From Mycolicibacterium nivoides (lineage in GTDB: Bacteria > Actinomycetota > Actinomycetes > Mycobacteriales > Mycobacteriaceae), in contig NZ_CP034072.1 in assembly GCF_003855255.1 (NCBI RefSeq), positions 6,841,962-6,905,961 on the forward strand: a DNA stretch of 64,000 nt. Direction: 5' to 3'. Both the position numbers and the translations under genes were made by a program. The notes beneath the pieces were generated by a model that ran no database searches, was not told the DNA's origin, and saw nothing but the letters and a program-made list of their open reading frames with translations. Shown piece by piece: positions 55,347-62,998 of the stretch (position 1 is the stretch's first letter; each line of letters begins with the position of its first letter).

Positions 55347-56467
55347 TCGTCTGGGTGATCGCCGGCCTCCTCGGCCTGGCTACCGGCCTGCGCATCGGTT
55401 GGGCACTGGTCAACAAGCAATCCCTGGTGAGCTCCGCGATGATCCTGTCGTTGGGCAGCCTCGGCGTCGTGGCCGCACTGAACTGGCAGCCGCTCGCCCT
55501 GCTGATCGACACGGTGGTGCACTGGCCAAACATCGCGGTCGGCCTCAGCCAGCTCGCGCTGATCGCATGTGCCGCAGGCAGTTGCGTGATGATCACGACC
55601 GCGTCCTCGGGTCATTCGGCCACACTCACCCGGCGCATCGCACTGATCCAGTACGGCATCGCAGGCGTCGTGGCCGTCATCAGCCTGGTGATCTTCTTCC
55701 GTGCGGGTAGGCAACCGGAGATGTCTCCCTCGGAGTACCTCAGGCGGGACCTCGGGTCGAGCGGCACGTCGTGGCTGCTGCCGTTGCTCTACGTGTTCCT
55801 GGCCCTCACCCTGGTGGCCTGGGCCGGTCTGCGCTACTCGAACCGCAGCCGGCGAGGGCGGGCGCTGTTCCTGTTCACCGTCGGCATGGTGCTGATCGTC
55901 GCCGCCAGCGGCTTCGTCCTGCTCCGGGCTGCGGGGCGGACCGAGCCCGTCGGCGTCGGCGCCGCGGCCACCATGCTCGGGTCCGCCATGGTCATCGTCG
56001 CCGCCGGATCACTGCTGCCGAGCGTCGAAGACTGGTTCGGTGCGCAACACGAACTGCGGACCATCAAACCGCTGCTGAATGAACTGGCCCGCCGCCAGCC
56101 CGATGTGGGCATCGGGGTCCGGCCGCGCGGGCCGCTGGTGTTCCGCGTCGCCGAACGAATGTCGCTGATCTCTGACGCGCTCTATCTGGAGGCCACCGCG
56201 GCCGACGCGCGGCGGCACGAAACCGCCGGGCCGCGTGGATCAAGTGGCGCAACAGAATTGGGAGATACCGAGCGACCTCAGGTGTCACCCCGGGATCAGG
56301 CGCGGGCCATCGCCCAGTGGATCAACGACACCCGCGAGGATGACAACGATTCGGCGTTCCCGGGGTTGGCGTGGCTCAGCCAGCCCGAATCATATTCAGA
56401 CCGGGAATGGATACTGGCGATTGCCGAGCAGTACCGGGATTTGGACCGCGCAGCGGCGCGCAGCTGA
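55343..56467 (+). CDS. Seven-TM protein with C-terminal DUF6545-like domain (MAB_1171c-like)
   Basis: 374 residues from TTG 55343. Seven membrane helices (about 2-18, 31-50, 60-84, 101-120, 143-163, 176-196, 206-226), then a cytosolic C-terminal domain (from about 228; FGAQHELRTIKPLLNELARR, GPLVFRVAERMSLISDALYL, AIAQWINDTREDD, WLSQPESYSDREWILAIAEQY). The pair of an ImmA/IrrE peptidase and this kind of membrane protein recurs in actinobacteria; the biological role is not known to me. Coupled to the upstream peptidase. Ends in a strong hairpin at 56467-56516. Confidence 0.8.
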   Translation: MIVWVIAGLLGLATGLRIGWALVNKQSLVSSAMILSLGSLGVVAALNWQPLALLIDTVVHWPNIAVGLSQLALIACAAGSCVMITTASSGHSATLTRRIALIQYGIAGVVAVISLVIFFRAGRQPEMSPSEYLRRDLGSSGTSWLLPLLYVFLALTLVAWAGLRYSNRSRRGRALFLFTVGMVLIVAASGFVLLRAAGRTEPVGVGAAATMLGSAMVIVAAGSLLPSVEDWFGAQHELRTIKPLLNELARRQPDVGIGVRPRGPLVFRVAERMSLISDALYLEATAADARRHETAGPRGSSGATELGDTERPQVSPRDQARAIAQWINDTREDDNDSAFPGLAWLSQPESYSDREWILAIAEQYRDLDRAAARS

Positions 56468-56516
56468 AACCCGCGTGAGTGGGAACCACCGAAATGGTCC
56501 CCACTCACGTGGGTTT
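56467..56516. terminator. Bidirectional hairpin between the 7-TM gene and espR
   Basis: Arms of 22 bases with two mismatches (left arm starts AAACCCGCGTGAGTGGG, right arm ends CACTCACGTGGGTTT) and a 6-base loop. It overlaps the last base of the 7-TM stop codon and lies 34 bases before the espR end. Confidence 0.8.
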
Positions 56517-56549
56517 GAGCGCGGTGAAACGCCAGACGAGTCTGACGAA

Positions 56550-56948
56550 TCAGTCGTCGAGGTGTTCCCGGCGGCGCAGCTCGTCGACCTTCTGGACCAG
56601 GTCCTGCTGAGCCTCGTTGGACAGCCCGACGGTGCGGGCGGCGATCCGGCGGATCCCCTCGTCACGCATGCTGGCCAGCCAGGTCAGCTCCTTGTCGAGC
56701 TTCTCGTAATACTCGTCGTCGGTGAAGTAAGCCGGCTTGATCCGGAAGAAGTTGGCAAGTGCGGCCATGGTTGCCGCCGACGGGTTGGTCCGGTTGCCCG
56801 AACGGAGCTGCGACAGGTACGGAGCCGACATGGTGACGCCCTCGGACTTGAGTGCGGCGATCACCTCGGCAGACGTGTGGGGTCCGCGCCCAGGCGGATA
56901 AACCGTATCGAACAGGCGGTTTAGGCGGGCGGCGAACGTCTTGCTCAT
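56550..56948 (-). CDS. espR: Nucleoid-associated regulator EspR
   Basis: 132 residues from ATG 56948 with GGAGGT 7 bases before it. XRE-type HTH with the EspR-specific N-helix (MSKTFAARLNRLFDTVYPPG), recognition part SAPYLSQLRSGNRTNPSA, and a C-terminal dimer helix (LSNEAQQDLVQKVDELRRRE). In M. tuberculosis EspR (Rv3849) is a nucleoid-associated protein that binds widely and activates the ESX-1 locus espACD. Fast growers keep it as a global organiser. It is convergent with the ImmA/IrrE-7TM genes. Confidence 0.95.
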   Translation of the reverse strand: MSKTFAARLNRLFDTVYPPGRGPHTSAEVIAALKSEGVTMSAPYLSQLRSGNRTNPSAATMAALANFFRIKPAYFTDDEYYEKLDKELTWLASMRDEGIRRIAARTVGLSNEAQQDLVQKVDELRRREHLDD

Positions 56949-57847
56949 CGATTTGACCTCCACATGCTTCACGAGCGGTACGAATAGGCGGCGTATTTGC
57001 TGACTATGGTAGCGAGTGTTGTGACGACAACCAAGTGCAAACGCCACAAAAGTTAAACGGGCTTTGCGTTTTGACGGCCTCTGGCACGGAAACCGGGGCC
57101 TTCGCCGTGGAGGTGGCGCGGGATTGCGCCGTCTGGCAATGCAAAAGGTGACGGTCGCGTTGTATTCGGCGCGGTGAGCTGCGCTCACAGGTGCGCTTGA
57201 TCATGATCAACTTGTGGGCCGGCAACCAGGGCGCAGCCGTGACTAGGGGAAACGGATATTTGCTGGAGTGCGAACCCCTCGTCGCGTCGGATTGCGCGCA
57301 AGGCTGTTGTCGAACGACGTGGAACACGTTACAGGTTGGGCGATGGAATGTGCATCAGCCCCCTTGTGCGCGATTGCCAGACCACCTCGAGAGGATTCTG
57401 GCGTCGATTCCAGGCGGGGTTGCGGGGCGGAAACCGGTGGACGTTTGCGCTGCGGCCGGACAAACGATGGCACAAATATGGCGGCGCGGACGGTTGCGGC
57501 GGGGTGCCCCGGCTATCTGAGGGTGGCGACGGGTAGCCGAATACGGCGACCCTGCTGCTGACGCCGGCGCTGACGCCTGCGGCTGCGGACATGGCGACCT
57601 TTCGACACACCGCCGGTATGTGCCGCATGCGCGGCGCACTTACATACGGTCGAAGGTCTCACTCACCCACCGCATCGCCATCTGTCGGACGGGCCTGACG
57701 CCAGCGTGTCGGCACGACGATTGCGGGCTGTTGCCCTTCGCTGATCTTGAGGACCCTATCGGCTGACGGCGTAGTCCGCTACATTTCCTACCTATTTCGG
57801 GTAGCCAGATTCTCCTGATTGGAGAGGGTGTCCCTCGACTGACAGCG
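56949..57847. other. About 900 bases without a convincing gene, upstream of espR
   Basis: Several overlapping open frames of 60-100 codons occur on both strands at 57190-57640 and 57640-57906, but none has a ribosome site, a domain or a mycobacterial codon pattern. The first 150 bases (56949-57100) probably hold the espR leader and promoter. Lower-GC patches at 56980-57060 and 57240-57310 stand out. It may contain an espR leader RNA or a non-coding RNA; nothing can be named. Confidence 0.5.
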
Positions 57848-58384
57848 TCATGCCGCCAGGAGCATAGCCAGGATCGCGGTGTCGGGGTGGCTGATCGGAT
57901 CGACACCCACCCGGCTGACCATTGATGTCACCGTGCCGTCCGATTCGGCTTCGACCCAGGCGGCTCGGTGTTCCAGCCCGAGATATGGAAGGCCAGGTAG
58001 CAGTACGCAACCCGACGCCGCGCCGGTGCACTCCGGAAGTGACGGCGTCGTCTCCGAGGGCGGATGCAGCATCAGCAGTGCCGGTGGCTGATGCTCGGCG
58101 AAATACCCGGGTGGAACCGCGGATTCGCCGACCACCGGCCCCTCGGCTATGACCAGGCCGACGGTGCCGGGCAGGGGCTGCTCGGGCAACTCCTCGCGGA
58201 CGCCGAAAACCGTTGTAGTGGAAAGCAATCCGGGAAGTGAAGCGACCCGGACGGTCACGATGAGAAGCTGCGCCCACTCCTTGGTGGATTCGGGCCATCG
58301 ACCCGCGACCACAAAACCTTTGAGCGCGCCGCCGGAATGAAAGGGGGCGATCTCGATCGCCCGGCCGGACCCCGTCGTATCCAT
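57848..58384 (-). CDS. Conserved hypothetical protein, Rv3847-like
   Basis: 178 residues from ATG 58384 with GGAGG 5 bases before it; Rv3847 of M. tuberculosis has 177. Strands and loops such as AIEIAPFHSGGALKGFVVAG, AQLLIVTVRVASLPGLLS, GTVGLVIAEGPVVGESAVPPG and PALLMLHPPSE suggest a compact beta-rich fold; no domain name can be attached. No signal peptide. Gene order espR - this - sodA is shared with M. tuberculosis. Confidence 0.85.
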   Translation of the reverse strand: MDTTGSGRAIEIAPFHSGGALKGFVVAGRWPESTKEWAQLLIVTVRVASLPGLLSTTTVFGVREELPEQPLPGTVGLVIAEGPVVGESAVPPGYFAEHQPPALLMLHPPSETTPSLPECTGAASGCVLLPGLPYLGLEHRAAWVEAESDGTVTSMVSRVGVDPISHPDTAILAMLLAA

Positions 58385-58510
58385 ATCGCCTCCGGGACAT
58401 CGGTGTTGGTGCACCGGCGGATCGGTGCTCCGACACGTCTGTGGGTCGATCACATCAGAATGCGGCAGCAGCGGGAACGGTGCAAGGCGACACGGCCCGG
58501 AAACGAGGGC

Positions 58511-58539
58511 GGGGCGTCACGCAGTACGCGCGACGCCCC
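58511..58539. terminator. Hairpin downstream of sodA
   Basis: GGGGCGTC (58511-58518) pairs with GACGCCCC (58532-58539) around a 13-base loop, 54 bases after the sodA stop (reverse strand). Likely intrinsic terminator of sodA; no T-run. Confidence 0.6.
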
Positions 58540-58592
58540 TTGGTGAGAGATCAGAAAACCGATCCAGCCCTCGAACCGGACCTATGGCCGAA

Positions 58593-59216
58593 CTAGCCGA
58601 AGATCAGGCCGTTGGTCTTGGAGGTGGCTGCCGCGTAGCGGTTCTGCACGTCCTCCCAGTTCACGACGTTCCAGAACGCCTTGACGTAGTCGGCCTTGAC
58701 GTTCTTGTACTGCAGGTAGAAGGCGTGCTCCCACATGTCGACCTGCAGCAGCGGGATGATGCCGAGCGGCACGTTGGCCTGCTGGTCGTAGAGCTGGAAG
58801 GTCAGCAGCCGGTCGCCGAGGCTGTCATAGCCGAGTACGGCCCAGCCCGAACCCTGAAGTCCGTTGGCGGCGGCGGTGAACTGCGCCTGGAACTTGTCGA
58901 ACGAGCCGAACTGGTCGTCGATGGCCGCAGCGAGGTCGCCGGTCGGCTTGTCGCCACCGTTGGGGGACAGGTTCTTCCACCAGATCGAGTGGTTCACGTG
59001 GCCGCCGAGGTGGAACGCGAGGTTCTTCTCGTTGAGGAAGATCGCCGCGTGGTCACCGTTGGCCCGCGCCTCGTCGAGCTTGGCGACGGCGTCGTTGACA
59101 CCCTTGACGTAGGCCGCGTGGTGCTTGCTGTGGTGGAGTTCGTTGATCTGCCCGGAGATGTGGGGCTCCAGCGCTCCGTAGTCGTAATCCAGGTCCGGCA
59201 AAGTGTATTCAGCCAC
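58593..59216 (-). CDS. sodA: Superoxide dismutase (Mn/Fe family) SodA
   Basis: 207 residues, the length of M. tuberculosis SodA. Metal ligands H28, H76, D160 and H164 are present ([34 protein letters not shown]). Residue 145 is Gln (LYDQQANVP), where the Fe-SOD of M. tuberculosis has His; Gln at this place is found in Mn-SODs of fast growers such as M. smegmatis, so manganese is the likely metal. No signal peptide, as usual for mycobacterial SodA, which is nevertheless found outside the cell. Ends in a hairpin at 58511-58539. Confidence 0.97.
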   Translation of the reverse strand: MAEYTLPDLDYDYGALEPHISGQINELHHSKHHAAYVKGVNDAVAKLDEARANGDHAAIFLNEKNLAFHLGGHVNHSIWWKNLSPNGGDKPTGDLAAAIDDQFGSFDKFQAQFTAAANGLQGSGWAVLGYDSLGDRLLTFQLYDQQANVPLGIIPLLQVDMWEHAFYLQYKNVKADYVKAFWNVVNWEDVQNRYAAATSKTNGLIFG

Positions 59217-59362
59217 GAGATTCCTTCCTCATTATCGATCGATGGAGCCAAGCGCCCTCAGCGATCCTGAAGTTCGTCAAGATCGCTGCCAACCTTGCTC
59301 CATCGCAGGGCGCACCGCAAGGACGCGCGCGCCGACCCCACGTATACCCGATGAGGCGACGG

Positions 59363-59521
59363 TCAGAACAAGACGATGACTGCGAGCACGCCCAGCAACA
59401 GCAGGGCGATCACGCCGGCCCGAAGGAAGGCCATCAACTGGTTACGGGTGTGCAGATGCCCGGCGGAATGCCACTCGGGCTGCGGAAAGGCTGATCCCGA
59501 TCCGATCGGATGTGACGCCAT
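59363..59521 (-). CDS. Small single-pass membrane protein (52 residues)
   Basis: ATG 59521 with AGGAG 7 bases upstream. Residues 1-30 are polar with two His in AGHLHTRNQL, followed by one membrane helix (about 32-52, AFLRAGVIALLLLGVLAVIV) that runs to the C-terminus. No family recognised. Good ribosome site and base use support a real gene between sodA and the DnaA-box region. Confidence 0.65.
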   Translation of the reverse strand: MASHPIGSGSAFPQPEWHSAGHLHTRNQLMAFLRAGVIALLLLGVLAVIVLF

Positions 59522-59954
59522 CAAACACTCCTGACCTGCACGATCAATGCTTGCCCCCCAGTGAGTTCTGTCACAACAGCTGGTGTGACGCTGATCATAG
59601 ACCCTGTAATGGCCAGGGGAAAATCGGCCGCCGCGCAAGTGGATGAGGCGGGCTCCGCGCCTGGAATCAGGCTGATCCCAATCGATCCGGGTGAGGCACC
59701 CGTGGCCACGTTTAGCCGAGTGCTTAATTTCGCTCCGCATCGGTGGTGGTTGTTGATCGCTGCCGTGGACACCCCAGGTTTATCCACAGTGAAGGACAGC
59801 TACCGCACAGTAATCCCCATATCGCGGGCTTTCCCGCTGGTGCCGGCCTGTGGATGAACCTGTGGAAACTGTGGATAGCTTCTCGTTGCTAACGGCGCCG
59901 CGAGGCATCAGGGGCGGGTGCACTCGACGCCGCGGGCATGCGAGCATTGAGGGC
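59522..59954. other. Non-coding region before the rhodanese gene
   Basis: 433 bases. Contains an inverted repeat GTCACA-N8-TGTGAC near 59570 and, in its right half, the group of DnaA-like boxes described separately. The rest shows no gene with a believable start; an open frame on both strands at 59560-59780 is rejected. Confidence 0.5.
59780..59878. promoter_or_regulatory. Cluster of DnaA-box-like sites
   Basis: One perfect TTATCCACA (59780-59788) and three reverse-oriented near matches: TGTGGATGA (59849-59857), TGTGGAAAC (59861-59869), TGTGGATAG (59870-59878). Four boxes within 100 bases away from oriC, upstream of the rhodanese gene. They could titrate DnaA or control the adjacent gene; binding is inferred from sequence alone. 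Confidence 0.6.
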
Positions 59955-60296
59955 ATGGACGATGTGGAAGTCGGGCAGGCCGATATCGCTGCGGTACCCA
60001 CCACGTTCGAAGGTTCGGTCGTGCTGCTGGACGTCCGTGAGGACGACGAATGGCAACGCGGTCACGCCGCGGGCGCGCAGCACATCCCGATGGGTGATGT
60101 CCCGACGAGGATCGCCGAGATCGACCCGGATGCCGAGCTGTACGTGATCTGCCATGCGGGTGGACGTTCTCTGCGCGTGGCGAACTACCTGGCCCGCAAC
60201 GGCTACACCCCGATCAACGTCGAAGGCGGAATGCTGGCCTGGGCCGGAGCCGGTCGTCCGGTCATCACCGACGCCGGTGGCCCGGGCAGCGTCTGA
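59955..60296 (+). CDS. Rhodanese-domain sulfurtransferase
   Basis: 113 residues from ATG 59955. Single rhodanese domain: VVLLDVREDDEWQRGHAAGA, HIPMGDVPTRIAEI and active-site loop ICHAGGRSLR with Cys66, followed by VANYLARNGY and VEGGMLAWAGAG. Carries persulfide on the active Cys; acceptor unknown. The start is close to the DnaA-box cluster (77 bases). An in-frame ATG at 59850 would begin inside a DnaA box and is less likely. Confidence 0.9.
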   Translation: MDDVEVGQADIAAVPTTFEGSVVLLDVREDDEWQRGHAAGAQHIPMGDVPTRIAEIDPDAELYVICHAGGRSLRVANYLARNGYTPINVEGGMLAWAGAGRPVITDAGGPGSV

Positions 60297-60336
60297 TCGC
60301 GGGGACCGGGCGGGAGATCGTGGCTAGGCTGGTCGG

Positions 60337-61419
60337 ATGATCCAGGTGTGTTCGCGGTGCGGGACGCGCTGGAACGTGCGTGACCGGCAGCGGTCGTGGT
60401 GTCCCCGGTGCGGCGGTTCGTTGTTGGCGCCTTCTGCGTCGTCGCCTCCGTCGCCGTGGGGACCTGCTGCGCAGTCTCCCGCGTCTCCGGCACTGTCACC
60501 ACAGTCGCCGGGGGCACCCCGCACGCCGCAACTCGCGCCTGGCTACCGCTGGATCGCCCTGCGCCCGGGCGCTCCGCCACGTCAGCGGCGGCGGCGCCGC
60601 TCTCTCGGGCCGACGCCGCACTACCGCACGATTCCGAGCTGGGGCCTGCACCAGTACTTCGACGTCGATGAACAGCCGGAGAAGACCCCTGAAGAGTCCG
60701 GCGTGGCCACGGTGCGCATCATGCTCGTCGCAGCCATGGTGGTGCTGGGGATCGCGGCTTTCGCCCATGTGATCCGGTATGTGCTGCTGCTGATCAACCG
60801 CAGCGTGCTGTTGCACCCGTTGATCGCCATCGGCGGCCTGGTGATCGGTCTGCTGGCCAGCGTGGTGGCGATCGGCGTCGTGGTCATGACGGTGGTCGCG
60901 CTGGTGCGCTGGCTGATCGCGCGTCGGGCCGCCGCTTACGCCGAGCACGGCGAGGTGGATCCGCGCAGCACCACGACCCTGTGGCTCTGTTGCCTGGCGC
61001 CGGGGGTGAACCTGGTGATGGCGCCGGTGTTCGTGTGGGAACTGGCCACCCTCGAAGGGCGCCTCTCGTATCTGCGGCGCCCGATCGTGGTGTGGTGGAT
61101 TGTCTGGGTGCTCAGCGCGGTGGTTGCGACGTGGACGATGGCGAGCACCGTGTACGTGACCTTCTTCAACGACGTCCCGCAGAACATCGCCGACAACACG
61201 GTGGCCGTGATCGTCGGGTACCTGCTGGGGCTGGCGGCCTTCCTGCTGACCGCCAAGGTGTTCACCGGTTTCGAGGGCACCGGTACGACGACGGCTGAGC
61301 GCAGCGTGCGGCGCTGGGTGGTGATCGAGCCCGAGGCGACCGAGCCTTCGGAGAATCGTGAGGATTCGGCCGAATCGGCCGTTCCGGTTGAGCCCCAGGG
61401 GCAGAACCCGGCAGCATAG
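60337..61419 (+). CDS. Membrane protein with zinc-ribbon head and DUF4328-like core (Rv3843c-like)
   Basis: 360 residues. N-terminal zinc ribbon CSRCGTRWNV ... CPRCGGSLL (two CxxC pairs, about residues 5-29), Pro/Ser-rich linker (30-70), then six or seven membrane helices (about 128-148, 160-195, 215-235, 250-272, 288-305) with an acidic C-terminal tail. The DUF4328-like part contains TTTLWLCCLAPGVNLVMAPVFVW. The function of M. tuberculosis Rv3843c is unknown. It is followed by glpQ1 after 5 bases, so one transcript is likely. Confidence 0.85.
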   Translation: MIQVCSRCGTRWNVRDRQRSWCPRCGGSLLAPSASSPPSPWGPAAQSPASPALSPQSPGAPRTPQLAPGYRWIALRPGAPPRQRRRRRSLGPTPHYRTIPSWGLHQYFDVDEQPEKTPEESGVATVRIMLVAAMVVLGIAAFAHVIRYVLLLINRSVLLHPLIAIGGLVIGLLASVVAIGVVVMTVVALVRWLIARRAAAYAEHGEVDPRSTTTLWLCCLAPGVNLVMAPVFVWELATLEGRLSYLRRPIVVWWIVWVLSAVVATWTMASTVYVTFFNDVPQNIADNTVAVIVGYLLGLAAFLLTAKVFTGFEGTGTTTAERSVRRWVVIEPEATEPSENREDSAESAVPVEPQGQNPAA

Positions 61420-61424
61420 GCCGT

Positions 61425-62297
61425 ATGGAAACGGGCGACGGCGGAGGCGCTGCACAGGCGGCCCCGGGGCCTGGGCATCCGTTCGTGGTGGCCCACCGGG
61501 GGGCATCCGCCGACAAACCCGAGCACACACTTGCCGCATACGACCTCGCCCTGCGCGAGGGCGCCGACGGGGTGGAATGCGATGTGCGGCTGACCCGTGA
61601 CGGACACCTGGTGTGTGTGCACGACCGCCGGGTGGACCGCACTTCTACCGGCACCGGCCTGGTCAGCGAGATGACGCTGGCCGAGCTGCGCCGGCTGGAT
61701 TACGGGTCATGGCATGCCGGCGGACGTTCCGGCGATACCGACGCGGACGATCCGGAGGCCGGCCCGATCAGGGACACCGGGCTGCTGACGCTCGACGACC
61801 TCGTCTCGCTGGTGCTGGACTGGAACCGGCCGGTCAAGCTGTTCATCGAGACCAAGCATCCCGTGCGCTACGGCGCGCTGGTGGAGAACAAGGTGCTGGC
61901 GCTGTTGCACCGGTACGGCATCGCCGCGCCGGCCTCGGCCGATCTGTCGCGCGCGGTGGTGATGTCCTTCTCGGCGGCGGCGGTGTGGCGGATCCGCCGG
62001 GCCGCCCCGATGCTGCCGACGGTGCTGCTCGGTGAGACATCGCGGTATTTGGGCGGCAGCGCGGCCACCACGGTCGGGGCCACGGCGGTCGGCCCGTCCA
62101 TCTCTACGCTGCGTGAGCATCCCGAACTGGTCGACCGGGCCGCCGCCCAGGGACGCGCGCTGTACTGCTGGACCGTCGACCACTACGAGGACGTCCAGTT
62201 CTGCCGGGACATCGGCGTCGGGTGGGTGGCCACGAATCATCCCGGCCGCACCAAGAGTTGGCTGCAGAACGGCCTGACCGGTGCGGGCCGGGACTGA
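61425..62297 (+). CDS. glpQ1: Glycerophosphodiester phosphodiesterase GlpQ1
   Basis: 290 residues, TIM-barrel GDPD. Releases glycerol-3-phosphate from deacylated phospholipids. Catalytic His/Glu/Asp are seen in VAHRGASADKPEHTL, GVECDVRLTRDGHLVCVHD and LFIETKHP. Product is probably cytosolic since no signal peptide is visible. It matches M. tuberculosis glpQ1 (Rv3842c) in place and size (274 there); the extra length is at the N-terminus (ETGDGGGAAQAAPGPGHP). Convergent with bfrB, 3 bases apart. Confidence 0.95.
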   Translation: METGDGGGAAQAAPGPGHPFVVAHRGASADKPEHTLAAYDLALREGADGVECDVRLTRDGHLVCVHDRRVDRTSTGTGLVSEMTLAELRRLDYGSWHAGGRSGDTDADDPEAGPIRDTGLLTLDDLVSLVLDWNRPVKLFIETKHPVRYGALVENKVLALLHRYGIAAPASADLSRAVVMSFSAAAVWRIRRAAPMLPTVLLGETSRYLGGSAATTVGATAVGPSISTLREHPELVDRAAAQGRALYCWTVDHYEDVQFCRDIGVGWVATNHPGRTKSWLQNGLTGAGRD

Positions 62298-62300
62298 GAG

Positions 62301-62849
62301 TTAGAGATTGCCGCCGGCGGCCTTCGGAGCGCTCGTGTCCGGACCGGCACCGCCTGCGAGTTCGCGGGCCACGAAATCCTCGATGTGGAACAGGTTCGCG
62401 CCGGCGCGGTCGGCGATGCGCACCAGCGTCGCCATCGACGAAACCTCTTCGATCTGCTCCTTGAGGAACCACTGCATGAACTGCTCGCCGAGGTAGTCGC
62501 CCTCTTCGCGGGCCACACTGGCAAGCCGGCTGATCTGCTCGGTGACGGTGCGCTCCTGGCTGAGTGCCAGTGCGAGCGCGTCCCGGGGAGCGTCGAAGCG
62601 GTTGCACACCGCGTCGACACCGGGGATCTCGGCGTCGACATCCCGATCGAGCAGGTACTGGACCAGCATCATCGCGTGGTTGCGCTCCTCGACCGCCTGC
62701 GCATAGAAGTGCTTGGCGAGCTGCGGGAGGTCGGCGCCGTCGAAATAAACCGCGATTGCGATGTATTGCTGAGACGCGGTGAACTCGCTGCGGATCTGAT
62801 CCTGGATAAGTGCGTGAAATTTCGTGTCGAGTTCACTGGGCGTCGTCAT
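62301..62849 (-). CDS. bfrB: Ferritin BfrB
   Basis: 182 residues, non-heme ferritin subunit storing iron as a 24-mer. Ferroxidase residues lie in FTASQQYIAIAVYFDGADLPQ, YAQAVEERNHAMMLV and LALALSQERTVTEQI; the long C-terminal extension (RELAGGAGPDTSAPKAAG) is typical of mycobacterial BfrB. Two IdeR boxes lie upstream (62903-62921, 62978-62996); in M. tuberculosis IdeR with iron activates bfrB. The start is ATG 62849. Confidence 0.95.
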   Translation of the reverse strand: MTTPSELDTKFHALIQDQIRSEFTASQQYIAIAVYFDGADLPQLAKHFYAQAVEERNHAMMLVQYLLDRDVDAEIPGVDAVCNRFDAPRDALALALSQERTVTEQISRLASVAREEGDYLGEQFMQWFLKEQIEEVSSMATLVRIADRAGANLFHIEDFVARELAGGAGPDTSAPKAAGGNL

Positions 62850-62902
62850 GATCGCGAGGATATAGCAGGTCAGGACACATTGTCATCGAAGGTTGGCCTC
62901 AT

Positions 62903-62921
62903 TGAGGTCAGCTTTACCTTA
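62903..62921. promoter_or_regulatory. IdeR (iron) box upstream of bfrB, proximal
   Basis: TGAGGTCAGCTTTACCTTA matches the IdeR consensus TWAGGTWAGSCTWACCTWA at 16 of 19 positions. It lies 54-72 bases before the bfrB ATG. Confidence 0.75.
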
Positions 62922-62977
62922 GTCACTCGGCCGTGGTGTGGCGCGCACTACATTTGCTGTCGGGAATTTGCTATAGC

Positions 62978-62996
62978 CTAATTTAGCTTTGCCTAA
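62978..62996. promoter_or_regulatory. IdeR (iron) box upstream of bfrB, distal
   Basis: CTAATTTAGCTTTGCCTAA matches the IdeR consensus at 14 of 19 positions, weaker than the proximal box. It sits 2 bases after the end of the upstream LCP gene; the two boxes are 75 bases apart, resembling the tandem arrangement known for bfrB. Confidence 0.6.
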
Positions 62997-62998
62997 GC

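Noticed and set aside
57191..57906. Several 60-100 codon frames in the espR upstream region
   Set aside because: Overlapping on both strands, no ribosome sites, low-quality amino-acid composition; treated as non-coding.
59561..59857. 98-codon + frame before the rhodanese gene
   Set aside because: No ribosome site or domain, and it runs across the DnaA-box cluster.
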